The notes beneath the pieces are model-generated. The model searched no databases. It had not been told where the DNA came from and worked only from the letters and a program-made list of their open reading frames with translations. From Mortierella sp. BCC40632 (taxonomy: Eukaryota; Mortierellomycota; Mortierellomycetes; Mortierellales; Mortierellaceae), in the NCBI GenBank assembly GCA_011634665.1, contig WAEK01000001.1:2912001-2976000 (forward strand): a DNA stretch of 64,000 nucleotides. Direction: 5' to 3'. Below are positions 44,325 to 56,410 of this stretch, piece after piece. Position 1 is the first letter of the stretch. Every line of letters starts with the position of its first letter. The position numbers were made by a program, and so were the translations under genes.

Positions 44325-45054
44325 ATGAAGGTTACCTCAACTCTTATCACAATCGCGACTTTCTTGTCGACCCTAGCTTATGCTGGTTCGTGCGGCTCTT
44401 CTGAAGTAAGCATTCCTGATACGTAGCACGATTTGAGCATTCATCTGTACCATACATCAAGGTACTAACTCTATGGCTTTATTCTCGTAGTATATTGACG
44501 GCGTATCTTACAGCATCACTAAATTTGTTTCCGGTCAAGACATCTGTGTTAAGGTCTCTGGCAATGTTAAGAAGCAGATCGATGGTGGCACGGTCGAAGT
44601 GAAAGCCATACTCGCAGGTATGTGTGAGATAGTTTTTTCTTTCTTTCTTTCTTTCTTTCTTTTTTATGATTTGGTCATGGTTGATAGATGTCGCCTCGGC
44701 TAATCATTTAGAGATACATTTAGCTGGACTGGAAGAAAAAAGAACCTTCGATATCTGTCGTCAGACCGCCTGTCCAGTCAAGGTTGGACATCAATCGATT
44801 GAAATCTGCAATAAAGAACGCGTCGATTTCCCTCCTAACGTAAGTTATTGATACTGCTGTTTTTCTTTGGCAAGCGCGATGGCGAAAGATGTAAAAGTAT
44901 GATGTCTAACTCTCCCAATACCCCGGATTTCTTTTCTTCGAACGGTGGGGAATTACGTGTCCAATAGTTGAAGGTCAAGTACGAAGTGGTAGCGAAGGCC
45001 AGCAATGGTGATACGATCTTTTGTACATCTGGCGAGCAAACTACAAAAAAGTGA
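44325..45054 (+). CDS. Secreted ML-domain (NPC2-like) lipid-binding protein
   Basis: Exons 44325-44405, 44491-44617, 44688-44839 and 44968-45054 give 148 residues. The first 20 residues (MKVTSTLITIATFLSTLAYA) form a signal peptide. The mature part matches the ML/NPC2 pattern: an early Cys (SCG), GQDICVKVSGNVKKQIDGG, then KRTFDICRQTACPVKVGHQS, and a last strand with NGDTIFCTSGE. The cysteines around DIC, CPV, EIC and FC are placed as in phosphatidylglycerol/phosphatidylinositol transfer and NPC2 proteins. These fold as a beta sandwich with a lipid pocket and act in vacuoles or outside the cell. The size is typical. The lipid ligand is unknown. Exon 1 encodes the signal peptide and little more. 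Confidence 0.82.
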
Positions 45055-45619
45055 GGCTTGCTTGAGGGCCACTAGATCTTTTTTTTTTTTCTTTCTTTCG
45101 AAAGACGAACAAAGAGCAAGATCAGTAATGTCAATAGGGATCCATGATATTCGAGATTTAGCCCTTTTTTTTTCTTCGAAGGAGTGAGAAAGAGTCGATC
45201 CCAATCCGAATAGCTACTTCGTACCAGATCAAAAATCAATTCATAAGCTTTTACTACTTCGAACCAACACTATCCCACCTGTTATCCTAATTGATAAAAA
45301 AAAAAAAAAAAAAAAGGGTTACTGCTTTCTTTGTTCGATTAGAGCTTTGAGATGCAAGAGCATATCTGCTTCTCCTTATGCCTGTCCTCAAAGGAACGAT
45401 GGGTTTTAAGATTGGAAGTGTGATGGAGTTGTCAAAGAAAAGTCGAGTAGTGGGCCACAGAGAGAGAGAGATAAAAAAAGACAAGGTAGACCCTAATGAA
45501 ACACAATCCTGCACGTGTTGACGTGTTTGATACGCGAGAGGGGAGAAAAGATGCCTGGAGTGGACAGAGAAGAAGTCCAACGCATTTCATTCCAGCTAAT
45601 CCTTAGCGATCGAGTCGCC
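45055..45619. other. Short intergenic interval
   Basis: Contains a T-run near 45079-45090 and an A-run at about 45297-45315. The reading frame of the next gene stays open upstream of its chosen ATG to about 45515. No separate gene seen. Confidence 0.5.
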
Positions 45620-46040
45620 ATGAAGAATTCCATCCGAGGAGTCCTGATCGACGTTTCCGGAACTGTCCAAATTGGCGAAACAGCTATTCCAGGGGCAATC
45701 AAGGCATTGGATCGTCTTCGAGCCAGTGGGATTCCTGTAAATGGACTTTTTTTCTGACCCATGGGTCCATTTCTCTGTTTTACCTGCTCCGCACGGTTCT
45801 GACACACTTTTGGCTTTGGGCCATATATATTTTTTCTTCTTTTTCTGTTTCCCCCACCTCTCTACCTTACTATAGTTTCGGTTCTGTACCAATACAACTC
45901 AGTATTCGGGAGAGACATTGGCCAACAAGTTGAAGCGCCTTGGGTTTAATGTCAAGCGAGATGAGGTATCACAGAGGCGCGAGATTATTGAAGACATAAA
46001 AGTCTTTTTTTTTTTTTTTTTTTTTTTGAAGATAGCCAAC

Positions 46041-46086
<46 letters not shown>

Positions 46087-47200
46087 CTTTTAGATCTTTA
46101 CATCACTTTCTGCGTGTAGACAACTTGTCAAGTCTCGAGGACTGAGGTTAGACTATAATCCATCTCTACCCACTTTCTATTGTAGAAAAAACTGGGCACA
46201 AAATCTGAGGTCGGAAGCTCGCTGGTCCTCATCGTCCCCTCAATCATTGTTTCATTTTTTTTCTTTGTTGATAGACCTCTCCTCTTGCTAGAACAGGATG
46301 CGCTTCAAGATTTTGAGGGAATCCCCCAAACAGCTCCACACGACTCTGTCGTCGTAGGACTATCCCCGTCCAACTTTCATTATGAGATGGTATTCTTGAC
46401 TTTAGACTTTCCTTGTTCCTCGAATTTTCTTCCTTCTCAGTAAAAAAAGGTCTAATCCTTCATTACTGCCATCTCATTTGGCAGAGGGGGATCGCCTTGA
46501 TAGTGTGCTGATCTCTAATTGGACTTGGTACGTTCTTCTTCATATCCCTCCCTCTCTCCCTCCTTACCCCCTTTTTTCGAGGATAGATGAACAAGGCGTT
46601 CCGGATTTTAGTTGATCTCAAGTCTGCTCCTCAGCCAGCAACGCTGATAGCTGTTCACAAAGCCAAGTATTTTGCCGACAAGGATCAGTCCTTGCTTTCC
46701 ATGGGCCCTGGTGGGTTTGTCGAGGCCTTGGAGTACTCCTCAGGAGTCCAGGCGCATGTTGTTGGAAAGGTAAAAAAAAAAAAAAATGCGTTTTCCTTTC
46801 TCAACTTTTTACTGGATCTCGAAAAAAAAAGAGGTGTGATGGCACACCAACCTGTTACTTTCCCGCTCTAACTTTGTAATGCGCATTGTGAATGTGTGTG
46901 TGTGGTTCATAGCCAGAAAGGGCTTTCTTTGAGTTAGCCATTCAAAACATGAATCTCGCTGTACCCGAGAACAAGGAAGCCTCCTCATCCGAAGACGTAT
47001 CTGTCTCGGGAGTCGTTATGATCGGTGACGATGTTGAGCAGGACTTGGGTGGTGGTGCTGCTGAGTTGGGACTCATCCGGTATTTGGTACAAACAGGCAA
47101 ATACCGAGCCAAAGACGAAGACCGGGACAAGTACGGTGGTCTGAATGGGGTCTTTGAGGACTTTGCTCATGTAGTCGATCACATCCTTTCTACACACTGA
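45620..47200 (+). CDS. HDHD2-like HAD-superfamily hydrolase
   Basis: Exons 45620-45736, 45876-45965, 46094-46146, 46275-46389, 46587-46769 and 46913-47200 give 281 residues. ATG 45620 (MKNSIRGVLIDVSGT) matches the family start; the frame is open further upstream but without homology I recognise. Motif I is DVSGT, where the second Asp of the usual DxD is replaced by Ser; human HDHD2 also has DLSGT, so this is a family trait. Motif II is CTNTT. The Lys of motif III lies in VVGKPERAFF, and motif IV is MIGDDVEQDLGG. The C2-type cap lies between. Related proteins include LHPP. The substrate is unknown, and phosphatase activity may be reduced by the Ser substitution. Intron 2 contains a T-run and (CT)n; the exon 3 donor (GAG|GTTAGA) is weak. 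Confidence 0.9.
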
Positions 47201-47873
47201 GAGACGAGAACCTCTTTCTTTTGAGGAATAAAATCTAATATATGTCCCCCCCCCCTACCCCTTGTGAATCTTTTCAGAGATGTGTTAGCGATGCTAATTG
47301 AACAACCCTCGATAAGGTCAGGGAATGTCGCGTTCTCTTGAAGTAGTTGACAAGTAGTTTGATTAATGGCCACTACTGTTTGTTGAACCGAACCTTATCG
47401 TCTTTGTTGTCTCTATGCTTCTATGCGCCAAAGGTAGATGCATTGGCATGTTCTGTAGTACAGAATATCGCTTGAGTTTCCAGGGATAGCCTGAATTTGC
47501 TCCGCGCAAAGCATAGACCGATAGCACGAGGGGAGTAATGTTTTTACCTGTCTGACTCTTACTCTTCGGCATTTCACATCCAGCTAAGCAGTATGGATCG
47601 GTTCATAGTTTCCATCATGTTTGCTATGATACCGGATTTACATAGAGGGAAAGCCCCCGCTGGTTGTATAAAGAAGAGGCTGGTTGAAAAGACAGAAGGG
47701 GTATTGCTCATATCAGGTGTGTTACTTGACTCGGGTTTCCGCTCAGTCGAAACTCTGGAAATTGGTGGCACCAAATAAGGAGGCGCGTGTGGCCAGTCAC
47801 GAAACTGCCTCAAAAAATGAAAAAAAAAGGATGCGTGGAGAGGACTCAAAAGGGGAGCGCATCTCTGCATGTC
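47201..47873. other. Intergenic, includes probable poly(A) signal
   Basis: AATAAA at about 47226-47231, shortly after the stop codon of the HAD gene, is a plausible polyadenylation signal. A short C-run lies at 47247-47256. The Apc5 frame is open upstream of its chosen ATG to about 47787. No other gene seen. Confidence 0.5.
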
Positions 47874-50800
47874 ATGGAGACCCAGGACCGATTACGACCG
47901 CGCCATGCATCTAGGATCCGGAAGGCAGGATCGCCTCGAGGCAGAAAGACTAATGTCACGCAGAATATTCTGCCACCTCGGGATGACTTTATGAACATGT
48001 CCAACAGTCCGACCATTGATGTCATGTCCTACCTCACGCCTCACAAGATCTCGGTGCTTATCCTGGTGGAATATTATTGTCATGTACCAGTCTCTTCTCC
48101 CAGCGCACAAAGCCTTTTGCTTTTCCTGTTGGAATGTATTCAGGTACTGAAGTTATCCATGAGAGCCACATTAAGATCTTTGACCTCTGCGTAGTTGCTT
48201 TCAATAAGCTGGCATAGAGTTTCCTCATAGTTTTTATTTTTCTGTACCCGTTTCCAGGATCCAGCAGAGTTTGTTCAACAACACCTAAGTGAGTTCATCC
48301 GTACTGTACAGGACAAACTTGGAAAGGAAGTGCATGACCACCTCTATCTTGTGGTATGTCCTTGTTCTTTTGCTCTTTCGCCTGTCAGAGCTCTTGGTGG
48401 TGGCTCCATGTTGTGGTTCAGCACTCATCCAATGAGAACTTTTGATTCATAGCTCCAAAGCATCAAGCGCTCACTTCGTCTTGGCGATTTTTTTCTCTCA
48501 AAACTTCCAATCGACCCAAGTCTCGCAACAGAGCCAAAGAGACAAATGATAGGCTTGGTTGATGTGCTCGCTTCGGAGCATGAGGTCAAGGTACGTGGTA
48601 GTCAAGGAGGATACAATGTAACAGAAATAAAGCGAAACGCTCAAAGCGACCAACTATTGACCTATCTACTGGTGTTTCGCCTCGGTTGTGTGTAGTATAG
48701 GTTGACGAGATAGAGACAGTGTTGGTAATGTGGAATAGTGTGTCCCTAGCCTTTGACCTGCGATGATCTAGATGCTTTCTGAAGATGGATGTACTAGTAG
48801 ATCATTGATCTACTGCTCTTCTGTTTAACCTCTGTCTTTCTCATGGGTTTGCTTGGTACCTTAAGGATCCTGGCAGTGTCCTCGGTCTCTACGTTCGGAA
48901 AGCTCAGCTAGAGTACAAAAAGCTCTCTTTCAGAGATGAGTGCCGACTATCCAATGCGCTGGAGACCTATATCAATGGCCTGGACGATGATAAAAAGGGA
49001 CGGAAGCATTCAACTAAGGAGCTTACTACTACCAAGCCCTTTCAGGGTTCCTCAACTTTGGCTGTATTTGATGCCGAAAAATTTCTAGATTTGCAGGCTC
49101 AAAACATGAACGGTAAATTGCGGACAAGGAAGCGCTTCTATTTGATTTTGAAAAGTGTATTCGTTTGCTAAGATAGATGCGGACGAAACTACATTAGATC
49201 CGAATGAAGTCGTTATACCTCCTGATCTGCTTGATCACGTTCACAAGATTCAGTCGAGGATGCCAGAGCTCATCAAGGTCCATTACATCGAGTATGTGCC
49301 ACTATAATGCAGACTAAAGAGGGCCACAGGTCCACTCACTATGCTTTCTCTCTCAATTCCTCTTGCAAGAGAAGAATAATATCAACTTACAGGGACCTAC
49401 ATCGATTAGATTTCTACGTGCCTCTCAGATTGGTGACTTTGAAGTGGCGATTCAAAATCTCCATCGGTTCTTTGACTACTGCATGTCTGTTCATGGCCAG
49501 GATCTCTATCAATATGCACTCTTGAATCTCGCCATTCTCCATGCTCGCTTTTATCACTTTGAACAGGCAATTACAGTATGTTGAGGGTTTCTGATGCTTT
49601 CTGACATTTGCTTTTTTTTGTGAGCCATGATCAATGGCTGCGCTTCTCGATGATTGAACCAGGCACTGTGCCCATCTACCAAACTACTAGGTCATTCAGT
49701 GGACAATAGAAACAGCACAGTACTATATGGATCAAGAGTGCCTCGGATATGCGTTGAGGTAAGATAATGTTGCAGCCCACACTAAAGTGATATACTCTGA
49801 AGTCAGTGCTGATGCTATCATTCCCATTTTCTTTTTTAATAAATAGCTGGCTCTACCGATTGACAGGCACGACCTCAACAACAGAGTCTTTGAAGCAGGA
49901 TGCTCATGCCCTTACAGGACAGGCCATTCGCCAGGCATCTCCTTACCTACGTTCGCTGAATGAACTTACATTATCAAAGCAATCAGTAAGCTGCCTCTTT
50001 ATTATTATTATTATTATTTTAGAGCAACTCTTTTGTTGTCTACCTTGGAGCAAATGTCGATTCAAACTCACATTCAAACGGGTTTACACAATCGCACATA
50101 CTAGCAAGGAGAGTCGCTACCGAAAGCTCTCGAGTCACTTGTCAAATCATCCTCTATCAATGTCCGCTATGCACTTGAAGGATTGGATGGGATGGTCCAA
50201 ATATGTCAATCCAAGATCTGGGAGACATATGGTAAGAGACTGGAGCTCTTTTCAGGAAAAAAAAGAAAAAAAAAGAAAAAAAAAAGAAAGAAAGAAAGAA
50301 AGAAACACTTCAACGATCACACAATCGTCTAATAGTTTTATCATGTGTAAATCGGTTGTAGGAAATGCGTCTCTCTCGTCTCTCTATTCGCAGTTGCAAC
50401 TGCACTATCACCCGACAGGGACGGACATGAATGACATTGCCTCTGGATACACTAAATATGCGTCTGATGTAAGTGGCATTTCGACCATCTCTCTCTCTTT
50501 TTTTTTTTTTTTTTTTTTTTTGTGCTGACCCACCCTCTTACTCATACTCTTGGATATCCAATTTAAATAGCTTGCGTCCGACGGGAACTATCATGACGCT
50601 CTTCGGGTGATAGAAGATACAAAGAAAAAATTTCCTCTCGAGACACTGAGGGCCAACAATTGGATCCAAACATTGATCCAGATCTTACAACGCAAGGCAC
50701 TAGGATCGCTTCAACTCAAGAATGCTGAAATCTGGACCAACCATCTAGAAAGTACTCTCATTGGCGCATCACTTCCTGAACCAACTATTTTTCTGGATGA

Positions 50801-51462
50801 CGCTGTCCCTGTCGAAGCAAGCTCTGACCAAATAGAGAAGGATGGCACTACAGGTTCTCGTCAAGAATGGTCTTCTTCCTCTAGCTCTACATCGACGCAA
50901 CCACCAACGCCAATTGATCACAACAAGATTGAGGCCAAGTTGGATGCGATTCTACAGAGGTCGCTTCTTCATGTGTTGGTTGGACAAGAATTGTGGGGGA
51001 TGGAGGAACTCTGGGATGGGTTCAAGACGGTTCAACAGAATCAGACACAATGGCCCGGATCACAGCGATTTACGGCCATCTATCTTTTGGCGCTTGCCGA
51101 GATTTTTATTGTAAGTTTGAAGGGACAGAAAAACCCCAGAGGTCATGGTATTTTAGAACAAGAAAGAGTGAGAAAGCTGGTAAAGATTATTACTCTCCAG
51201 GGGGGGTTTTTTTTTCTTTGCGCTCTTCATTCAGCTCATCAAGACTGTCTACCCTTGCTAGGATTCGGGGAACCCCATTTCAGCCATGCCGCTGCTCAAA
51301 GTGGCTTTGGCGCTTAGTGAGCAAGCATATCAGAAATCATTGCAGTGCCTAGTGAAACTACGAATGGCGGAGACCATGCTTTTCTTGGAAGCCACTCGAG
51401 GCGCTTTAGAGATTGTGGAGGACATTTTACCGATGGTATGTACTGTATTTTTGTGTAGTGAT

Positions 51463-51495
<33 letters not shown>

Positions 51496-52416
51496 CTTTT
51501 TTTAGTGTACTGATATTTTTTTATTCTTTTTTTAACCTTGTATTGCAACTACAAAAAAGTCTTTGAGTTATGGGGATACATTCCTGCAATCGCTTGCCTA
51601 CTTTCAAAAGGCCAAATGTCTCTTGGCGTTGCCTTTGCCCAAGTCTTCATCAGCAGGGCTGAGAGATCTATCGGAAAAACGACGGGATCTGAGTTGGCCA
51701 TCTACTATGGGAGATACAGGTCTTTTTAGGACTGAGAGCGTATTACAAAAGGCAATCAACTTACTAGAGGAAGCTCTGAGAGGTATGGAATACCCATGTA
51801 ACCGACCTTGAAAGCCCTGCAGAGGGGTTCTACCCGGTTATAGGCCAAACTATTTTTTTTTTTTTTTTTTTTTTTGTCTAACTCGGTCCATTTTCTTCTA
51901 CGTGACTTAAATCCCAAATAAGGTTTTAAGCAAGTTGATGCGGTCAAAGAAACAGTACAGGTTCTCTATTTTTTGATCCGGGTCAATGGGGAATTGGGAA
52001 GAAGGCGCGAAGCAAAAGCCCAAATGAAGCAGTTACGGAAGACGGACACGACCATTAGTGAAACATTAGACGGGCGTCAACCACCTAGTTGGTACTCGTT
52101 TTATTCGGCTAGAGATGCGTTCGATGGAATCCTGCGACCAAGCATTCGGGAGGAAAGGGATGGTTCAAGTCAGCCAACAGCCGAATCTGTGGAGAAGAAG
52201 AGTGATCATACAGTGACCCAGTTAGATTCGTCCCTTGCATCAAGCTCTCTTCAAGAAGGTCGCGTGGGCACGAGTTCAAGATCCCCTCCCCCTCCTGTAG
52301 TCAGGGTGACTCGTCAAAGTGTTCGTCGAGGATCTACCAGTTTACAATCGGTCCACCCTGGGAATGAACCTCAACAGGGTGGAGAGCATGAGCATATGGA
52401 ACTGGACTCATCGTAG
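47874..52416 (+). CDS. APC5: Anaphase-promoting complex subunit 5 (Apc5)
   Basis: Fourteen exons: 47874-48143, 48258-48353, 48453-48590, 48866-49112, 49177-49295, 49372-49575, 49691-49758, 49847-49985, 50105-50231, 50362-50468, 50571-51110, 51262-51435, 51560-51782 and 51923-52416; 981 residues. The N-terminal domain has YLTPHKISVLILVEYYC and GSVLGLYVRKAQLEYKKLSF. The TPR part begins with the Apc5 signature FEVAIQNLHRFFDYC...QYALLNLAILHARFYHFEQAI. Helical TPR sequence continues to about residue 850, and the last 140 residues are disordered. Apc5 is a scaffold that joins the TPR lobe to the platform of the APC/C ubiquitin ligase, which drives anaphase and mitotic exit. It is longer than human Apc5 (about 755). 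The exon 5-6 junction is uncertain: a strong GTATGT at 49292 would shift the frame, so a weaker GTGCCA at 49296 is used here. Confidence 0.88.
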
Positions 52417-54022
52417 CCTATGGAAGGGCTTTGGTCATTATGTGGTATTCGCTCACTTTTCCACCCACTCTCCTTAATTTTTTTCTTACTTTTTTTTTTT
52501 CTCTTTTCTTTTCTTTTCTTTTCTTTTCTTTTCTTTTCTTTTCTTTTCTTTTCTTTTCTTTTTCTTTTTCGGCTTTTTTTTTGCCATGTTGATGTTTACT
52601 CCTGAAGTGGGAAAGGAAGGAAAGAGAAAATGATACAAGCGGATCAAATATAAACCAAAAGAAATTTTGCGCCCATTTTCTGCCAAGAACTCCGTGGACA
52701 AGGGAGGGGGAGGGGGAGAGGGCTGTTTTTCTATCTCCTCACTTACTTTGGACTTTGGAAGTCCATTACGGTTCTTAGTAGGATGATCTTCCTTGTTAGA
52801 GAGGGTCCTTTTTCTTTCCTTCTTGTTCTCGAGCGAGGCAGGTATGAACAAAGAAAAAAAAAGAGGACATCTTAATAAAGGGTAGGGCGACAAGAGGTGA
52901 GCTTCATAAAGTATGTTCCTTTAACTCAACAGCGATTGGTGCAGTACGGTAGGACTGGGCTACGCTACCATCGAGGTGCTAGGAAACACTCAAATCCAGA
53001 GTAAAAATAGGTTGGCTTTGGGGAGGCAGACGACCCATCGCACATGGTCAGCGGCGGGGGGCAGGGTTTGGGCTCTGTCGGCCTCCAGCCCTCCACCAAC
53101 TGCTTGGCACTTCTTGTTCGGCGTAAAGAAGGGACCGGGAAGGGACTGAGAGCATTTTCATAAGGGGAGGGAAGGGAGCGGAACAAAGTAGGGTGTGAGG
53201 GAGAGAGAAGATTGGAAGGCTGTTTGTACCTCTGTGGTGAAAAAGAGTGTAAGGGTTCGTGCACTGCCCAAAAAAAACATGCACTTGACCTTGGATTTCC
53301 AAATGTGGACAGCCTGCTCTACATGGATCCCCTTCCCCTGGCCTGTCTGTCTTCTTTTTTATTTGCGTCTCGAAGCGCCCTACGCCGCCTCGACAGCCCT
53401 TTGTTGTTTTTCCTCATCGCAAGGGCTTGAGTGTGCTTTCGCACACACACACACTCTTCTTTTTCTTCTTTTTCTTCTTCTATCACTCTCACCATTCTCA
53501 TTTTCTTTCTCTCCTTTTGTTTTTTTTTCCTGCACTTCTGCTTTGCACATTCAAGATCTTTTGCACTTCAGCCCTTATCCCTCATCACTGCCTTACGTTC
53601 ACTGCCCCAAGTCCTATTCATTCCGACTCTGATACAGACATGGTAGGTTTGCTACTCTCTTGCAATCATCTCTGTCTGGCTACCTGTCCAACTTGACCCA
53701 TGAGGGAACAATCTTGAAGGACGCTGGTGCCAGTAGGAAAGATAGAAAAAAATGCATACGGCACACAAAAGGTGTGCTATTTTCGAAACTCCTTCCTTTT
53801 CTCTTTCCTCTCGATCCTTCTTCCATGGTCCTGTTATCTGCAATCCGTTCGCTTTCAGTAGAACCACTGGGTTATCAACCTCCCCCCCTCCCACCTCTTT
53901 CCCCTTCCACTTTTTCCTGCCTTCACCCCCTTCCCCTGTCCTCTTCTCTCTTCACCCCTCGTGCAACAAGCGCATTGCAAACACTTTGTCTCCTCTTCTC
54001 TTCCTCCTACTTCTACGCTTTT

Positions 54023-54063
<41 letters not shown>

Positions 54064-54365
54064 ATTATGGGTCGTCTTTTGCCCTAAAGCCAACCCATAT
54101 GCTTATGTGCCTGACCGATATATAACCGGAGCAAATCCCCCCAGGCACATTTTTTTGCCTTGATCGATTAGTCTTTCTCTTCTCTCACTATCTACCTGGG
54201 TGATCCCCCTTCTATTCATTTGTACACTATCCCTTCACCCAACTAATCATCTGAACGAATCACCTTTTTCTCATCTGTATTGTATTTTTTAAAAAAAAGA
54301 AAAAAAGCAGCCTTACACGACCTAGTCCTGCACAACTAAGGCGGGAGAATAAAAGAGATATAGAA
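52417..54365. other. Intergenic, pyrimidine-rich, no gene seen
   Basis: Carries the (TCTTT)n array, CT/TTC-rich DNA at 53455-53530, and a 35-nt T-run at about 54027-54061. ATG followed directly by GTAGGT at 53640-53648 could be a mini initiator exon of the next gene, but the downstream gene has its own good ATG. No conserved protein seen. Confidence 0.45.
52499..52563 (+). repeat. (TCTTT)n pentanucleotide repeat
   Basis: About 12 units of CTTTT, about 80 bp after the Apc5 stop codon. Confidence 0.88.
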
Positions 54366-55297
54366 ATGGATATTACACCAAGAAATTCATCTCTAGGCGC
54401 ATACGATCTCAGCCAAGTCTCGCTCGAGGGATCTCGCATGAGCACCCACACCATAGGTCGCGCCAGTCAAAGTCAACCTCTTTTACAAGCTCACGAACAA
54501 TATGAACATCTTCAACAACAGTATGAGCAATCCCGAATCAATAGTCTCGCCTCAATTGCATCCTCTCCACATATCTTTCATCAACCAACACAAGAGCCGA
54601 TCAAGCCTCTTCCCTTGTACAACTCGAGTCCAGTCGTGCCCGGACCCCTTTATTCAAACAACCGTGCCTCTGGGTTCTCCAAGACGGATTCGGTGGAGAA
54701 GGCAGAGTCTTTGACCAAGAAAAAAAAATCTCGGTTCTCTTGGGCCATTCCTCGTCGAACCCGATTCCGAGCGGTGGTGATGCGACCTTCGAAAGCGAAT
54801 TCGTTTGGGAATCGAAAGGCCAAGTTTAGTAACGAACGAACGTTGGTGCATTGGATCAAATCTGGGATTTTGATGGGAACGTCCTCCTTGACGTTGTTGG
54901 CCTATGGATCGAACGAGGTGACACCGTTGATTGGAGTGGCGTTGTTGTTGGTGTGTTTTATGGTGTTTATTTATGCGAATACGGTGTACCATGTTCGGAT
55001 GGAATGGCTCAACGTGCGACGAGATGATGTGAAGTATTATGATCGTGTGGCACCAACGCTCATTACGATCGTGTTGGTGGCCATCTTTGCATTCAACGGT
55101 GTGGGTAAGTGTTCCTGATCAAAGAAGAATGTTGAAAAAAGTCGGGATGGAAAGATTCCTGAAAATGAGAGAGACATGGACTAATGCATCTGCATCGCGT
55201 ATTTCTCTCTTTCCTTTTTTTACTCTTCACAATAGTCGCCTACACAGACAAGTTCCGTGCTGGTCAGCGGTTCCTGGGTCTTGATGTCAAGTTTTAA
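54366..55297 (+). CDS. DUF202 (Vtc1-like) membrane protein with long N-terminal extension
   Basis: Exons 54366-55104 and 55236-55297 give 266 residues. Residues 1-150 are hydrophilic and disordered, with Gln-rich and Ser/Pro-rich parts and a basic patch (KKKKSRFSWAIPRRTRFR). The DUF202 domain follows: SNERTLVHWIKSG is the typical entry, then three membrane segments (LMGTSSLTLLAYG, PLIGVALLLVCFMVFIYANTVY, LITIVLVAIFAFNGVGVAY). In yeast this domain forms the channel of the vacuolar transporter chaperone complex, which makes polyphosphate and moves it into the vacuole. Yeast Vtc1 is about 130 residues, so this protein has about 130 extra at the N-terminus. No SPX or polymerase domain is present. 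A VTC4 gene lies 4 kb downstream on the opposite strand. A role as VTC channel subunit is likely but not proven. Confidence 0.87.
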
Positions 55298-56410
55298 TAG
55301 TAGTAATAAAAAAAAGAAATACTACCTGACACCATTTGAGCATTCCTAGAGGGAAAGAAGGAGGGAAAGAGGAAAAGAGAGAAAGAGAGAAAGAGAGAAA
55401 GAGAGAGAAAAAGGAGAGAAGGTAAGGAGAAAGAAAAAGGTCGGGTCGGCTTGGGTCCAGCAGCTGTAAAATGGGTCAGCAATACGCGAGAGACATACGC
55501 GTCCATCAATCGAATCATGGCGTTTGTTTGATTATTCTAGCAAACACGCGGCTGCACGCGCGTCTCTTTGGCCTCGATCGATTCTTTCTTTTTTAGTCTT
55601 AAAGATTCCCTACGCACTCGATTCTCAAAGGCAAATCTGGAGACTTTGTCCCCAGAAAGAAGAAGAAGAAGAAAAAAAAAACTGCATTGCCGAGGATTAG
55701 AAAAGGTAAAAATATAGCCATGGGTGAGGGGGAAGTAAGAGTAAGGGTTCGGGGCAAAGGAATTATTATGACAAAGCATTTCTCTCCCTTGTCTCTTGGC
55801 GCACGGATGGGTCGACTGGACGTTGATCTATTGGGGCGGGGACTGAACAGGATTGAACGACGTGAGACTAGGCTCAGAGGGTGAGAATGAGAAAGAGCAA
55901 GTGAGAGGCTTGCGGCAGTGTTCCAGGACAGAGTCAGTGACAACAGCCTAGACTGTGAGAGAGTAGTGTAGCCGGACAGAAATATGAGAGGAGAGGAGAG
56001 GTGCCCAATTACTCTTCTTGGTAATTCCTCTTTTAGCAAATAAAAAGAATGAGGAAAAAAAAAAAAAAAAAAAAAGGCAAAGTTGAGTGCTCTCTCCTCT
56101 CCAGTCTATTTCATCTCCAGTCCACCTCTCCAGCTATATCCTCCAGCCCTTTGCTGCAGAACGACGTTCACTCTTTCTTTTTGATTGGGCTCTCGTCCTA
56201 CTCACGTTATTGTAGTACACACATCATTGCAGTTACCGGTCCCGTTTTCTTAAAGCCCTTGTCCCCTTCTCTTTTCCCCCTCCTCTCTTTTTTCCTCTCT
56301 TTCCTTCTTTCTTTCACAAACTCTTATCCTTCTCTCCGCTGCTCTTTTTCGACTCTATCCCATCCACTCACTTATCCACTCACACATTTCGTCCCGATCA
56401 CACCCTACAG
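55298..56410. other. Intergenic, no gene seen
   Basis: Contains (GAAA)n/(GA)n at about 55360-55415 and an A-run at about 56055-56074. The 150 bp before ATG 56411 is strongly C/T-rich and resembles a promoter or leader pyrimidine stretch. No conserved protein seen. Confidence 0.5.

Noticed and set aside
50021..50104. In-frame TAG in Apc5, first read as a pseudogene mark
   Set aside because: The TAG is the acceptor of the preceding intron; starting exon 9 at 50105 restores an open phase-0 frame.
53640..54365. ATG|GTAGGT as a mini first exon for the DUF202 gene
   Set aside because: Splicing it to the DUF202 exon is possible, but no clear acceptor in phase was found and the later ATG at 54366 is adequate.
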